64,000 nucleotides of DNA, from positions 1 to 64,000 of the forward strand of contig NZ_JBHUEE010000008.1 of the NCBI RefSeq assembly GCF_042680605.1, written 5' to 3'. The stretch is from Allobogoriella deserti (GTDB lineage Bacteria; Actinomycetota; Actinomycetes; Actinomycetales; Actinomycetaceae). Within the stretch, counting starts at the first letter, position 1; the number at the start of each line of letters is the position of its first letter. Made by a program: the position numbers and the translations under genes. The notes under the pieces were generated by a model. It saw nothing but the letters and a program-made list of their open reading frames with translations, searched no databases and was not told the DNA's origin. Of the stretch, positions 15,685-24,228 are shown piece by piece.

Positions 15685-16992
15685 GTGCTGGAGATCCTGC
15701 GGAACACCGCGCGCCTGGTGAGCGCGCGATGGCCGGAGCTCCTCGTGTTCGCCCTCCTCGGCGGTTTCCTCTCGCACATCGGGATTCTGGGCGTGGCCAC
15801 GCTGGCCGCGATCCACCGCAGCGCCCTGCTCGGGGCCTTGCTGCTGCCGTTGCCGATCCTGGCCGAGCTGGGCGCCTACGTCGGGATGTTCCTCGTGCTG
15901 CGGCGCCACCTGCCGCACTACGGGCAGCGCGCCGCGGCCGGCGAGCTCGAGATCGACGTCACGGATTCGGCCGGCTCGCGCCGACACCGACGCGCGGACA
16001 GCGTGACCACCTTCGCCTCCCAGGTCATCGTCCCCTTCTTCGTGCTCTACTCAGCCTGGAACTACCTCGACGACGACCTCGAGCGCTATCGGTTCGAGGT
16101 GGAGTGGCGGATCTTCGACGTCCCCGCCGAGCGGCTGGCGGCCATGCAGCTGCAGTTCACCCTCCCTGCGGTGGCGCTGCTGGCCGCTGCCCTCGTCGCC
16201 CGGCTCGTCGTGCACCGGCTGAGGCACCGGCTCCCCGCCTGGATCAGCTTCGTCGACGTCTACCTCGAAGGTCTGTGGGTCTTCCTGGCCACGATGCTGG
16301 TGTTCGAGCCGCTGCAGGAACTGCCGCGATGGCTCGGCGGGCGCGAGTTCGTGGTCTGGCTCAGCAACGGCTGGCAGGGCTTTCTCGATGCCGTGCCCTT
16401 CCTCGATGCCGCCTGGCGGACCGTCGCCGTGCCCGTCGCCGGGTTCCTCATCGAGACCGTCGGCGTCCTCGCCCTGCCCGTCGCGTGGCTCGCGATCACC
16501 GGCATCGTCCTCGCCCGTCGGCTCGGCGGGACCACCGTGGTGGACCTCGTCACCGCGCGGTCGCCCCATCTGCGGCAGGTGCGCGAACGCAATCGGCGCC
16601 TACCCGGAGTCGTCCGGTTCTTCAGCGACGAGCTCACCGAGGACTATCGGGCCCGGGCAGACGTCCTCGTCGACGTCGGGCGCGTCGTGACGCACGCCGG
16701 GGCCGTGACTCTCGCCGGCTTCGTGCTGACCTATGTCGCACTGGAAACGATGACGTCGTGGGCGTTCCGCGGCATCGTCGCGCTCATCGGTCCGCAGGAC
16801 CTCGACTGGTGGCAGGCGGTGTTCCCCATGGTCTCGATCGGCGTCCACGCCGTCTCCGACGTCGTCCAGATCGCCCTGCTGGCCGCCACCTTCGACCACT
16901 GCCTCGGCCGGCTGCCACCGGCGCAGGCGCCACCCGGCCGCCCCGCTACGTCAGCGGCACCCGCACGTACCGAGGCAACTCCATCGGCATGA
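15685..16992 (+). CDS. Polytopic membrane protein of unknown function
   Basis: 435 aa with seven to nine predicted membrane segments, for example LLVFALLGGFLSHIGILGVA, ALLLPLPILAELGAYVGMFL, FTLPAVALLAAALVARLVV, VFLATMLVFEPL and AVTLAGFVLTYVALETM. Long hydrophilic stretches rich in Arg and Asp lie between them, and the C-terminal tail is Pro/Ala-rich. I do not recognise the family. GTG 15685 opens MLEILRNTARL. Its 3' end overlaps the opposite-strand gene by 47 bases. The three minus-strand genes that follow encode anchored extracytoplasmic proteins, and the four may work together; that is inference from position only. Confidence 0.65.
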   Translation: MLEILRNTARLVSARWPELLVFALLGGFLSHIGILGVATLAAIHRSALLGALLLPLPILAELGAYVGMFLVLRRHLPHYGQRAAAGELEIDVTDSAGSRRHRRADSVTTFASQVIVPFFVLYSAWNYLDDDLERYRFEVEWRIFDVPAERLAAMQLQFTLPAVALLAAALVARLVVHRLRHRLPAWISFVDVYLEGLWVFLATMLVFEPLQELPRWLGGREFVVWLSNGWQGFLDAVPFLDAAWRTVAVPVAGFLIETVGVLALPVAWLAITGIVLARRLGGTTVVDLVTARSPHLRQVRERNRRLPGVVRFFSDELTEDYRARADVLVDVGRVVTHAGAVTLAGFVLTYVALETMTSWAFRGIVALIGPQDLDWWQAVFPMVSIGVHAVSDVVQIALLAATFDHCLGRLPPAQAPPGRPATSAAPARTEATPSA

Positions 16993-17533
16993 GGATCTCC
17001 AGCACCGGGCCGCCCGTGGTGTCGAGTGCGTCGACGGGGACCACGAACCCCACCTGGACCGACCGTGTGCCGTCCGAGGCGACCTCGACACTGGAGAACT
17101 CGTCACGATCGCCCGGACTCCAGAAGCACGTCTCGGCCATGCCCTCGGACGTCTGGAACGTGTTCTCGGCCGGATGCCACCGCGCTCGGTCGATGGCCAG
17201 CTGAAGCTCGCACGAGCCCTCGGCATCCGGCCCTGGCGGCCGGACGGCGACCGTGACCGCCACGACCCCGGTCCCGGCCGGAAGTCCGGCACTGTCCGGT
17301 GGATCCTTGAGGACGTCCCACGAGGTGACCTCGTACTCATGACCGGCCAGATGCGCCGGCTCGCCGACCTGTGCCCCGACGGGACTGCGCGGTTCCCAGT
17401 TCGCGTACTCTTTCCATTCGGTGAAGTACCAGCCCGTGAGAACGCTCGGGACCAGAAGGACCAGGGTGACCAGGGCCACCGCGTGCCGGCGCAACCAGCC
17501 GCGCTGGCCCGCGTGCCGGAAGGGCCGGCTCAC
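16946..17533 (-). CDS. Membrane-anchored extracytoplasmic protein A
   Basis: About 195 aa: a short basic start, one hydrophobic signal-anchor (HAVALVTLVLLVPSVLTGWYF), then a predicted beta-rich domain outside the membrane with two Cys (SCELQLAI and ETCFWSPG) that could pair. I do not recognise the family. It resembles its two upstream neighbours in architecture: anchor plus a roughly 150-residue domain containing paired V-x-V strands. GTG 17533 overlaps the stop of the neighbour (GTGA). It is the last gene of the three. Confidence 0.65.
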   Translation of the reverse strand: MSRPFRHAGQRGWLRRHAVALVTLVLLVPSVLTGWYFTEWKEYANWEPRSPVGAQVGEPAHLAGHEYEVTSWDVLKDPPDSAGLPAGTGVVAVTVAVRPPGPDAEGSCELQLAIDRARWHPAENTFQTSEGMAETCFWSPGDRDEFSSVEVASDGTRSVQVGFVVPVDALDTTGGPVLEILMPMELPRYVRVPLT

Positions 17534-18117
17534 GGCGCCGCCTCCCGCACGGGCTCGGCAGGGGCGACGCGTTCGGCGTGCTCGAGGTCGCCGAGCCCGA
17601 CATGCACCCGCAGCACCGAGTCCAAGCTGACATCCGCCGCGGTCCCCAGTTCGAGCCGCCCGGAACCCGCCTGCCGCAACACCTCGGGCGGGACCTCGAA
17701 CACCACCTCGGCCCGCGTCCGGATCCCAGGTTCCAGCGGCGCGCCCCACGGGTCGTCGTAGTCCAGGCGGTTGGCCAGCCGGCTGTACCGGCGCCCGTCG
17801 ACCTCGAGTTCGACGGACTGGAGCCGTTCCGGTTCGATCACCGTGGCTGCAGCGACCGGGATCAGCAGGAAGACGCCCGAGGTGCGGACCTCGTCGACCT
17901 GGGTTCCGTCGATCTCGAGGATGTCCGCGGTGCGGGGGGCGGCTCCGTCCGCGAGGACGACCGCGGAGATGTTGCGTCCGGTGAGCGGCTCACCGGGCCG
18001 TCCGTCGACCGGGAACGGCGCCTGCAGCTGCCAGGACGTGGCGTCGAGCTCGTGCACGACCCACGCCGCTACGACCAGGGCCGCGGTGGCGGCCACGGAG
18101 CCGAGGCGGCGCCTCAT
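17530..18117 (-). CDS. Membrane-anchored extracytoplasmic protein B
   Basis: About 195 aa: N-terminal MRRRLGSV followed by a hydrophobic segment (AATAALVVAAWVVHEL), then a soluble domain with repeated V/L strands and no Cys. The middle gene of the three-gene set, overlapping both neighbours by four bases (ATGA upstream, GTGA downstream), so the three are one translation-coupled operon. No family or catalytic motif is recognised. Confidence 0.65.
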   Translation of the reverse strand: MRRRLGSVAATAALVVAAWVVHELDATSWQLQAPFPVDGRPGEPLTGRNISAVVLADGAAPRTADILEIDGTQVDEVRTSGVFLLIPVAAATVIEPERLQSVELEVDGRRYSRLANRLDYDDPWGAPLEPGIRTRAEVVFEVPPEVLRQAGSGRLELGTAADVSLDSVLRVHVGLGDLEHAERVAPAEPVREAAP

Positions 18118-18701
18118 CCCTGGCCCTCGGATACGGTCAGCCGGACGACTGCCGCCGGCGTCGGGTTGTCCCAGCGCGGAAGGTAGCCCTGCTCCTCGAC
18201 GAGTTCACGGTCCCACAGGCCCACGCTGACGTCCTGTCCCGGTGCCGCGGTGCCCGGGGGCAGTTCGAAGACGAGTCGAACCTCCTGTGCCAGGCCGGGC
18301 TGGAACGCCTCGTGCGCGGTGCCGTCGGGGCTGATGAATCCGTAGTCGAGATACGCCTGTCCGTCGATCTGGGCCGAGACGACGTTCCCGGCGGAGACGA
18401 TCGGTGCATCCGTGCGGTTCTCGATCGTCATGTCCACGGCCAGCAACTCCGCGTCCTCACTGTCCGGGAGGTAGCCCGGGACAGTGCGGGCGGTCTGCGC
18501 GCCGGTCACGCGCATCGTCATCTCCTCGTTGGTGTGCGGCTCGCCCGGCGCGAGTTCCTCGATCCCGGCGTGGGCCGCCGTGGCGGGCCCGCTCGCCCAG
18601 GCGACGAGCACGACTAGGACGACGACCGCGAGTGCGGTCCCGCCGAGCGCGGCGACGGGATGCCGGTCGACGAAACGGATGGCAGGCCGTAGCACGGGCA
18701 C
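18114..18701 (-). CDS. Membrane-anchored extracytoplasmic protein C
   Basis: Roughly 195 aa: a cytoplasmic start PVLRPAIRFVDRHP, one membrane segment (AALGGTALAVVVLVVLVAWA) and an extracytoplasmic Ig-like domain whose middle (LLAVDMTIENRTDAPI) recalls DUF4352-type domains. First gene of the set. The longest frame would start at ATG 18746 and share bases with the divergent start of the Nif3-like gene, so GTG 18701 (or GTG 18695) is preferred. Neither has a strong ribosome binding site and the message could be leaderless. Confidence 0.6.
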   Translation of the reverse strand: MPVLRPAIRFVDRHPVAALGGTALAVVVLVVLVAWASGPATAAHAGIEELAPGEPHTNEEMTMRVTGAQTARTVPGYLPDSEDAELLAVDMTIENRTDAPIVSAGNVVSAQIDGQAYLDYGFISPDGTAHEAFQPGLAQEVRLVFELPPGTAAPGQDVSVGLWDRELVEEQGYLPRWDNPTPAAVVRLTVSEGQG

Positions 18702-18744
18702 AGCATAGGGAACCGCCCGCACTCGGCCACTAGGCTCGGCGAGC

Positions 18745-19893
18745 ATGACCGAGCTTCGCCTGGCCGACGTCGTCGCCGTCCTCGACGAGAACTATCCACC
18801 CGGGACTGCCGAGTCATGGGACGCCGTCGGGCTCGTGGCGGGTCACCCCGAGCAGCCCGTCCGCAGCGTCCTGCTCGCCGTGGATCCGACCGAGGAGACT
18901 GCGCAGGAGGCCCTCGAGCGTGGCGCGGACCTGCTGCTGACCCACCACCCGCTGTATCTGCGTGGGACCTCATCGGTGGCCGCGACCGACCCCAAAGGTC
19001 GTGTGGTGCACTCCCTGGTCCGCGGCGGAAGCGCCCTGTACACCGCGCACACCAACGCCGACGCCGCAGCCGACGGTGTCGCGCAGGCCCTCGCCGACGC
19101 CGTCGGGGTGGTGGAGAGCCGGCCGATTGTTCCGCTGCCCGCCGACGGCCTCGACACCCTCGTGACCTTCGTGCCGCACGCATCGACCACAGCCGTCCTG
19201 GACGCATTGGCGGCCGCGGGAGCCGGGCGACTTGGCGACTATGAACGTGCCGCGTTCGTCTCGCCGGGTACCGGGACATTCCGGCCTCTCGACGGTGCGA
19301 ATCCCACCGTCGGCGCGGTCGGGCACATCGAGGAGGTGAGCGAGGACCGACTCGAGATGGTGCTCCCGCGTGGGCGGCGCCGGGCCGTGATCGACGCCCT
19401 GCGCCAGGCGCACCCGTACGAGGAGCCGGCCTACTCGCTGCTCGCCCAGGCCGACCCGGGCGCCACCACCGGGACCGGGCGCATCGGCCGACTGCCGGAG
19501 CCGACCACGTTGCGGCAGTTCGCGTCGCGGGTGGCACAGGCGCTTCCCCGGACGCCGCAGGGCATCCGCGTCGGCGGTGACCTGGACGCCGAGGTCTCCA
19601 CGGTCGCCGTGTGCGGTGGCGCGGGGGACTCGCTGCTGAGCCGGGTACGAGCCTTGGGCGCCGACGTCTACCTCACCGCGGACCTGCGGCACCATCCCGC
19701 CTCGGAGCATCTCGCGGGCGGACGTCCCTACCTGATCGACGCGACCCACTGGGCGAGTGAGTGGCCCTGGTTGCCACGCGCCGCCGAGCTGTTGCGGTCT
19801 GCCGCCCACGCCCGGGGCGTTAGGTTGGACACGCACGTCTCGACCCGGGTGACCGATCCGTGGGACATCGTGCTGGAAGGAGCTCCTACGTGA
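18745..19893 (+). CDS. Nif3-like dinuclear metal centre protein
   Basis: 382 aa protein of the NIF3/YqfO/YbgI family, which forms hexamers with a two-metal site. The family annotation as GTP cyclohydrolase type 2 is uncertain. Conserved pieces: the N-terminal ESWDAVGLVAGHP, the metal-binding LLLTHHPLYLRG, YTAHTNADAAADG, and near the C-terminus VCGGAGDSLLSRVR, YLTADLRHHPASEH and IDATHWASEWPWL. An insert between the two halves (about residues 130-250) matches the longer YqfO-type form. It overlaps the following gene by GTGA. Confidence 0.88.
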   Translation: MTELRLADVVAVLDENYPPGTAESWDAVGLVAGHPEQPVRSVLLAVDPTEETAQEALERGADLLLTHHPLYLRGTSSVAATDPKGRVVHSLVRGGSALYTAHTNADAAADGVAQALADAVGVVESRPIVPLPADGLDTLVTFVPHASTTAVLDALAAAGAGRLGDYERAAFVSPGTGTFRPLDGANPTVGAVGHIEEVSEDRLEMVLPRGRRRAVIDALRQAHPYEEPAYSLLAQADPGATTGTGRIGRLPEPTTLRQFASRVAQALPRTPQGIRVGGDLDAEVSTVAVCGGAGDSLLSRVRALGADVYLTADLRHHPASEHLAGGRPYLIDATHWASEWPWLPRAAELLRSAAHARGVRLDTHVSTRVTDPWDIVLEGAPT

Positions 19894-20645
19894 CCACCGC
19901 CCCCAAGGCCGAGCAACGCAAGCTGCTGGATCTGCAGGCCCTGGACACCAAACTGGCCAAGCTGGCGCATCAGCGCCGCACCCTGCCGGTGCTCGCCACC
20001 CTGGATGAGCTCGCGGGCCGGGGCGAGGACGTCCACCGGGCCCAGGTCGAGGCGCAGACGGTTGCGGCCGACACCCGCCGCGAGCTCGCCCGGGCCGAGG
20101 CGGACGTCGAGCAGGTCCGTAGCCGGGCTGCTCGGCACCAGGCCACGCTGGACTCCGGCAAGGGCCTCTCGCGCGAACTGGTCGCGCTGCAGAACGAGCT
20201 CCAGCAGCTCGCCGAGCGGCAGAGCGTGCTCGAGGAGACCCAGCTCGAGGTGATGGAGCGTCTGGAGGCGGCCGAGTCCCGGGTCGCCGAACTCGATGCG
20301 CAGGAGCGTGCCATCGCCGCCGACGTCGAGCGGCACACCGCTGAACGCGACGCCGCCTTCGCCGAGATCGACGCCGACACCGAGGCCACGCGTGCGGCCC
20401 GGGAGGAGCTCGCCGGTCAGATCGACGGCGAGCTGCTGGATATCTACGAGCAGGCGCGTTCGCGCACCGGCGGGCTCGGCGTCGTCGCGTTGCACCGACA
20501 CCGCACCGAGGGCGTGAGTATCGACTTCACGGTCAGCGAGCTCTCCGCCATCGACACCGCCCCAGAGGACGAGGTGCTCGTCTCCGACGAGCACGGCTAC
20601 GTCCTGGTGCGCCTCGACGACGGTGAGACGTCCGGACGCGCCTGA
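19890..20645 (+). CDS. Coiled-coil protein of the C4-type zinc-ribbon family, ribbon lost
   Basis: About 251 aa. Residues 10-180 are a long coiled coil rich in Glu, Ala and Arg. The C-terminal segment aligns in length and spacing with the zinc-ribbon end of the actinobacterial family usually annotated as C4-type zinc-ribbon protein (paired with Nif3), but here it contains no Cys at all: the two expected CxxC pairs are absent in HRHRTEGVSIDFTVSEL and VLVSDEHGYVLVRL. GTG 19890 has AAGGAG upstream and overlaps the Nif3-like stop. Function unknown; metal binding at this end appears to have been lost. Confidence 0.75.
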   Translation: MTTAPKAEQRKLLDLQALDTKLAKLAHQRRTLPVLATLDELAGRGEDVHRAQVEAQTVAADTRRELARAEADVEQVRSRAARHQATLDSGKGLSRELVALQNELQQLAERQSVLEETQLEVMERLEAAESRVAELDAQERAIAADVERHTAERDAAFAEIDADTEATRAAREELAGQIDGELLDIYEQARSRTGGLGVVALHRHRTEGVSIDFTVSELSAIDTAPEDEVLVSDEHGYVLVRLDDGETSGRA

Positions 20646-20656
20646 GCGGAGCGGAG

Positions 20657-21463
20657 TCAGGCCCGCTCGACGAGCGTGAGGGTACGGGACCCGCTCGCGC
20701 CGGGATCAGCCAGTTCGACCTCGGCGATGTGCCCGCCCGTCGTCGTGGGCGTACCGATCAGGCCCTGCGCCGCGTCCGCCACGCCTTCGGCCGTCCGCGG
20801 GGCCGGGTGCGCCCGCGTCAGCAGGTGGCGCGTCAGCAGCCCGCGTGCGTGCTTGGCGTGGTGGGAGACGACCTGCCGGCCGCCGTCAGGCCGCTCCCGC
20901 ACCACCTGGACCAGAACGTGGTCACTGGTGCGCGGCGGGCTCCACGCCGCCGCGTAGGCCGCGGACCGGCCGTCGACGACGACATCTCCCGCTGCGGACT
21001 CCCCGAGTGCCGCGGCGAGTGGCGCGCGCCAGAAACGGGCGAGCTTCGTACCGAGGCCGGGGAGGTCGACGCCCATCGAGAGGCGGTACGCAGGGATCCG
21101 GTCGGACGGTCTCACGGCGCCCCAGAGGGCGGAGACGATACGCACGCTCTGCGTGGCCCGCCGCCGCGCGATACCGGTGAGGTGGGCCAGACCGGCCGCG
21201 CCGTACAGGACCCCCGTGTACACGCGGTCCGCCGGAGCGGCCGGCGCGCAACGCAGGCGGACATTCGCGCGGATCTCGTCGGCCAGCCCCGGGCTCACCC
21301 GGAGCAGATCGGTGGCGTCTGGGCGAGCGGACGCCTCGACGAGCGCGTCGAGCACGCGCTCACGGGCGGCGGTCAGCGCCGGGAAGGAGAGGCGGTCGAG
21401 GTCGACCGGGGCGCCACGCGCCGGCGCGGTCTTACCCTCGGACGGCGGGAGAAGCACGAGCAC
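20657..21463 (-). CDS. yaaA: YaaA-family (DUF328) peroxide-stress protein
   Basis: About 268 aa, of the YaaA family, linked in E. coli to lowering free iron under peroxide stress. The N-terminal LLPPSEGKTAP is diagnostic, followed by YTGVLYGAAGL, RIVSALWGAVRPSDRIPAYRL, the GTKLARFWRAPL segment and the C-terminal VSHHAKHARGLLTRHLL. GTG 21463 puts this motif at the N-terminus. The open frame extends to 21598 but that would run through the RNase P RNA gene, so the long form is rejected. Confidence 0.85.
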   Translation of the reverse strand: MLVLLPPSEGKTAPARGAPVDLDRLSFPALTAARERVLDALVEASARPDATDLLRVSPGLADEIRANVRLRCAPAAPADRVYTGVLYGAAGLAHLTGIARRRATQSVRIVSALWGAVRPSDRIPAYRLSMGVDLPGLGTKLARFWRAPLAAALGESAAGDVVVDGRSAAYAAAWSPPRTSDHVLVQVVRERPDGGRQVVSHHAKHARGLLTRHLLTRAHPAPRTAEGVADAAQGLIGTPTTTGGHIAEVELADPGASGSRTLTLVERA

Positions 21464-21511
21464 CAGGCGATGGTAGGCGAGCGCCCGCCGGAGCCGCGTA
21501 TCATGTGCGGC

Positions 21512-21888
21512 GCGGATGAGTCGGCCAGGCGGTCGCGTCGCACCTTCGGGTGCGCCGAGGAACGTCCGGGCTCCGCAGGGCAGGGTGGTGGGTAACACCC
21601 ACCCGGGGTGACCCGCGGGACAGTGCCACAGAAAGTAGACCGCCGCCGGGCCAGGCCCGGTGGTAAGGGTGAAACGGTGGTGTAAGAGACCACCAGCGCG
21701 GCGGGTGACCGTCGCGGCTCGGTAAACCCCACCCGGAGCAAGACCAGACAGCAGGCGTTCGAGGGCGGCCCGTCCGAGCCTGCGGGTAGGTCGCTGGAGG
21801 CTTACGGCAACGTACGTCCTAGATGGATGACCGCCGCCGCGGCCACGGCCGCGGGCACAGAACCCGGCGTACCGGCCGACTCATCCGC
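21512..21888 (+). ncRNA. rnpB: RNase P RNA (bacterial class A)
   Basis: Catalytic RNA that matures tRNA 5' ends. The two ends form a perfect 15-bp P1 helix (21512-21526 with 21874-21888). Inside are the universally conserved pieces GAGGAACGTCCGGGCTCC near the 5' end and ACAGAACCCGGCGTA near the 3' end, plus the CAGAAAGTAGACCGCC and GGTAAGGGTGAAACGG blocks. About 377 nt, normal for class A. It is divergent from yaaA. Confidence 0.96.
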
Positions 21889-21932
21889 CCCGCACGGCTC
21901 GCCGCCGTCCGCGCGGGCCGACGGCGAGCGGA

Positions 21933-22139
21933 TCACTCGCTGGGCATGAGCACCCACAGGGCGATGTAGATGACGATCTGCGGACCCGGGATGAGGCAGA
22001 TCAGCAGCCAGAGCAGCCGCACGCCCCACGGGTTGAGGCCGAATCGGTGCGCCACACCCGCGCACACGCCGCCGAGGACGCGGCCGCTGCGGGGACGGAC
22101 CAGGCCGGAACGGCGCATCGAGCCAGGGATGTCGGACAT
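21933..22139 (-). CDS. PspC domain protein
   Basis: Small membrane protein, 68 aa, consisting of one PspC domain: the conserved SGRVLGGVCAGVAHRFGLNPWGVRLLWLL followed by a membrane segment, given here in outline from residues 18 to 46. In actinobacteria such proteins relate to envelope stress sensing. AAGGAA lies upstream of ATG 22139. It lies just downstream of, and pointing towards, rnpB. Confidence 0.85.
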   Translation of the reverse strand: MSDIPGSMRRSGLVRPRSGRVLGGVCAGVAHRFGLNPWGVRLLWLLICLIPGPQIVIYIALWVLMPSE

Positions 22140-22294
22140 GGGGCGGTTCCTTTCGTCGATCACGTCTCCACTGTCCGGCAATCCGGCATGGCGCACATCC
22201 GGGACGGACCCTGAGGGTGCCCTGATCCCGCCGTCGCCCGGCCCCTGAGCCGGGCGACCGGTGCCCCGGTGCGGGCGGTCCTCGCCCAGGCGTG

Positions 22295-23062
22295 TCAGCG
22301 GTGACCGATGGCGGCCAGATGCGCGGCGCCGACGATGCCTGCCGTGTTGCGCAGCTCGGCCGGCACGATGGGGGTGTTCAGCTCGAGCAGCGGCAGGAAC
22401 TTCTCGTGCCGCTTGCTCACGCCGCCACCGACGACGAAGAGATCGGGGGAGAAGAGCATCTCGACGGTCTCGTAGTAGCGCTGCAGCCGCCTCGCCCACT
22501 TCTTCCAGCTCAGGTCCTCGCGCTCCCGGGCCGAGGACGCGGCCTGGGACTCGGCGTCGTGACCGTCGATCTCCAGATGCCCGAGCTCGGTGTTGGGCAC
22601 GAGCGTGCCGTCGACGAGCATGCCCGAGCCGATGCCGGTCCCCAAGGTGGTGACGATGACGACGCCGGGCACGTCCTTGGCTGCGCCGTAGATGGCCTCG
22701 GCGACACCGGCGGCGTCGGCGTCGTTGACCCCGATCACCGACCGGCCGGTGGCCTCGCTCATCAGCTCGGGCACGTTCACCCCGGTCCAGGATTGGTCGA
22801 GGTTCGCGATGAACGCCACCACGCCGTGCTTGATCGGCGCGGGGAACGTCAGACCCACGGGGACGTCGGGGGCGAGGTCGAAGTGGTCGACCAGCTCCGC
22901 CACGGCGGAGGCGACCGCCTTGGGGGTGGACGGGTCCGGCGTCGCGATGCGGAAACGGTCCGCCGCGAACTCGCCGGTACCCAGGTCGACCGGGGCTCCC
23001 TTGATTCCGGAGCCGCCGATGTCGATGCCGAAGGCGACTGCGGGCCGGCGCTGACGTGTCAT
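22295..23062 (-). CDS. ppgK: Polyphosphate glucokinase
   Basis: ROK-family kinase, about 255 aa, that phosphorylates glucose using polyphosphate (and usually ATP). The phosphate-binding loop FGIDIGGSGIKGAPVDLGTG is the PpgK form of the ROK signature. The sugar-binding segments NVPELMSEATG, VNDADAAGVAEAIYG and TTLGTGIGSGM are present, and the segment ELGHLEIDG carries the catalytic region. The CxCGxxGC zinc motif of many ROK proteins is absent, as expected for PpgK. ATG 23062 is chosen. It lies 23 bases downstream of map on the same strand and may be co-transcribed. Confidence 0.9.
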   Translation of the reverse strand: MTRQRRPAVAFGIDIGGSGIKGAPVDLGTGEFAADRFRIATPDPSTPKAVASAVAELVDHFDLAPDVPVGLTFPAPIKHGVVAFIANLDQSWTGVNVPELMSEATGRSVIGVNDADAAGVAEAIYGAAKDVPGVVIVTTLGTGIGSGMLVDGTLVPNTELGHLEIDGHDAESQAASSAREREDLSWKKWARRLQRYYETVEMLFSPDLFVVGGGVSKRHEKFLPLLELNTPIVPAELRNTAGIVGAAHLAAIGHR

Positions 23063-23085
23063 GGCTCCTCGAGGCGGTCCGGGGG

Positions 23086-23958
23086 TCAGGGCAGGGTCAG
23101 GATCTCGGCGCCGTCGTCGGTGACGACGATCGTGTGCTCCCACTGGGCACTGCGCGAACGGTCGCGGGTCACCACGGTCCACCCGTCGTCCCACTGCTCC
23201 CACTCCGCCGTGCCGAGGGTGAGCATGGGTTCGACCGTGAACACCATGCCTGTGACGATCTCGTCGTCGTGGAGCGGGGCGCTGTCGTAGTGCGGGATCA
23301 CCAGGCCCGAGTGGAAGGCCTCGCCCACGCCGTGCCCGGTGAAGTCCCGCACCACGCCGTAGCCGAAACGTCGCGCGTAGGACTCGATGACCCGGCCGAT
23401 GATGTTGACCCGGCGTCCGGGTCTGACGGCCTTGATGCCGCGCTCCATCGCCACCTTCGTCCGCTCGACGAGCTGCCGGGACTCCTCGTCGATCTCGCCG
23501 ACGGGGAACGTGGCGTTGGTGTCACCGTGGACGCCGTCGAGATACGCGGTGACGTCGACGTTGACGATGTCGCCCTCGGCCAGCACCGTCGTGTCCGGGA
23601 TCCCGTGGCAGATCACCTCGTTGATCGAGGTACACACGGACTTCGGGAAGCCCTTGTAGTGGAGGGTGGAGGGATAGGCACCGTGGTCGAGCAGGAACTC
23701 GTGGCCGATCCGGTCGAGCTCGTCCGTGCTCACTCCCGGAGCGACGTTCCGGCCGATCTCCTGCAGCGCCTGCGCGGCCACGCGGCTCGCGCGGCGGATG
23801 CGTTCGATCACCTCGGGCGGCTTGACGTCCGGGGCGGCCACGCGTTCCGGACCGGTACGTCCGACGTACTCGGGGCGCGGGATGGACTCGGGGACGGTGC
23901 GGACCGGGGTCGGAGCTCCTGGCGTCAGAGTGCCTCGGGGCGCGCGGTCGACGAGCAT
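23086..23958 (-). CDS. map: Methionine aminopeptidase, type I
   Basis: Removes the initiator Met from new proteins, acting after deformylase. The metal ligands are visible: Asp in NVDVTAYLDGVHGDTNATF, His in DFTGHGVGEAFH, Glu in TVEPML, and the closing Glu in QWEHTIVV; the substrate His is in SVCTSINEVICHGIPD. Length about 290 aa, with a roughly 40-residue N-terminal extension common in actinobacteria. ATG 23958 is preferred; GTG 23982 adds eight residues. Neither has a Shine-Dalgarno site, so the message may be leaderless. Divergent from the small gene at 23994. Confidence 0.92.
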   Translation of the reverse strand: MLVDRAPRGTLTPGAPTPVRTVPESIPRPEYVGRTGPERVAAPDVKPPEVIERIRRASRVAAQALQEIGRNVAPGVSTDELDRIGHEFLLDHGAYPSTLHYKGFPKSVCTSINEVICHGIPDTTVLAEGDIVNVDVTAYLDGVHGDTNATFPVGEIDEESRQLVERTKVAMERGIKAVRPGRRVNIIGRVIESYARRFGYGVVRDFTGHGVGEAFHSGLVIPHYDSAPLHDDEIVTGMVFTVEPMLTLGTAEWEQWDDGWTVVTRDRSRSAQWEHTIVVTDDGAEILTLP

Positions 23959-23993
23959 GATGGTGAGTCTATGCCGGAGCACGGGAGGAACGA

Positions 23994-24194
23994 ATGAGCG
24001 AGCAGGAGACGCCGGAGTACTACTACGACCTGACGAGCGGCCAGGTGGTCGAGGGCAAGCAGCGGGGAGCGACCAACCGAATGGGTCCCTACTCCACGGC
24101 GGAGGAAGCAGCCCGTGCGATGGCGCGTGCGGCCGAACGCAACGAGGCGTGGGCGGAGGACGAGCAGAGCTGGCGCGAGGACGAGGGCTCCTGA
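23994..24194 (+). CDS. Small conserved acidic protein
   Basis: 66 aa, very polar. It starts MSEQETPEYYYDLTSGQVV, continues with a GPYSTAEEAARAM segment and ends in an acidic/Trp-rich tail. It matches small actinobacterial proteins sometimes annotated as SPOR-domain proteins that occur near map and panB; the annotation says little about function. A strong GGGAGGAACGA ribosome binding site precedes ATG 23994. Confidence 0.7.
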   Translation: MSEQETPEYYYDLTSGQVVEGKQRGATNRMGPYSTAEEAARAMARAAERNEAWAEDEQSWREDEGS

Positions 24195-24228
24195 GCCGGG
24201 TGGCGCGAGCGCAGGCGGCGGCGGGAGG

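Noticed and set aside
18745..18746. ATG 18746 as start of the anchored protein C
   Set aside because: It would share bases with the start codon of the divergent Nif3-like gene, leaving no room for promoter or ribosome binding site.
21464..21598. N-terminal extension of the YaaA gene up to 21598
   Set aside because: It would cross the conserved RNase P RNA gene and shows no family similarity before LLPPSEGK.
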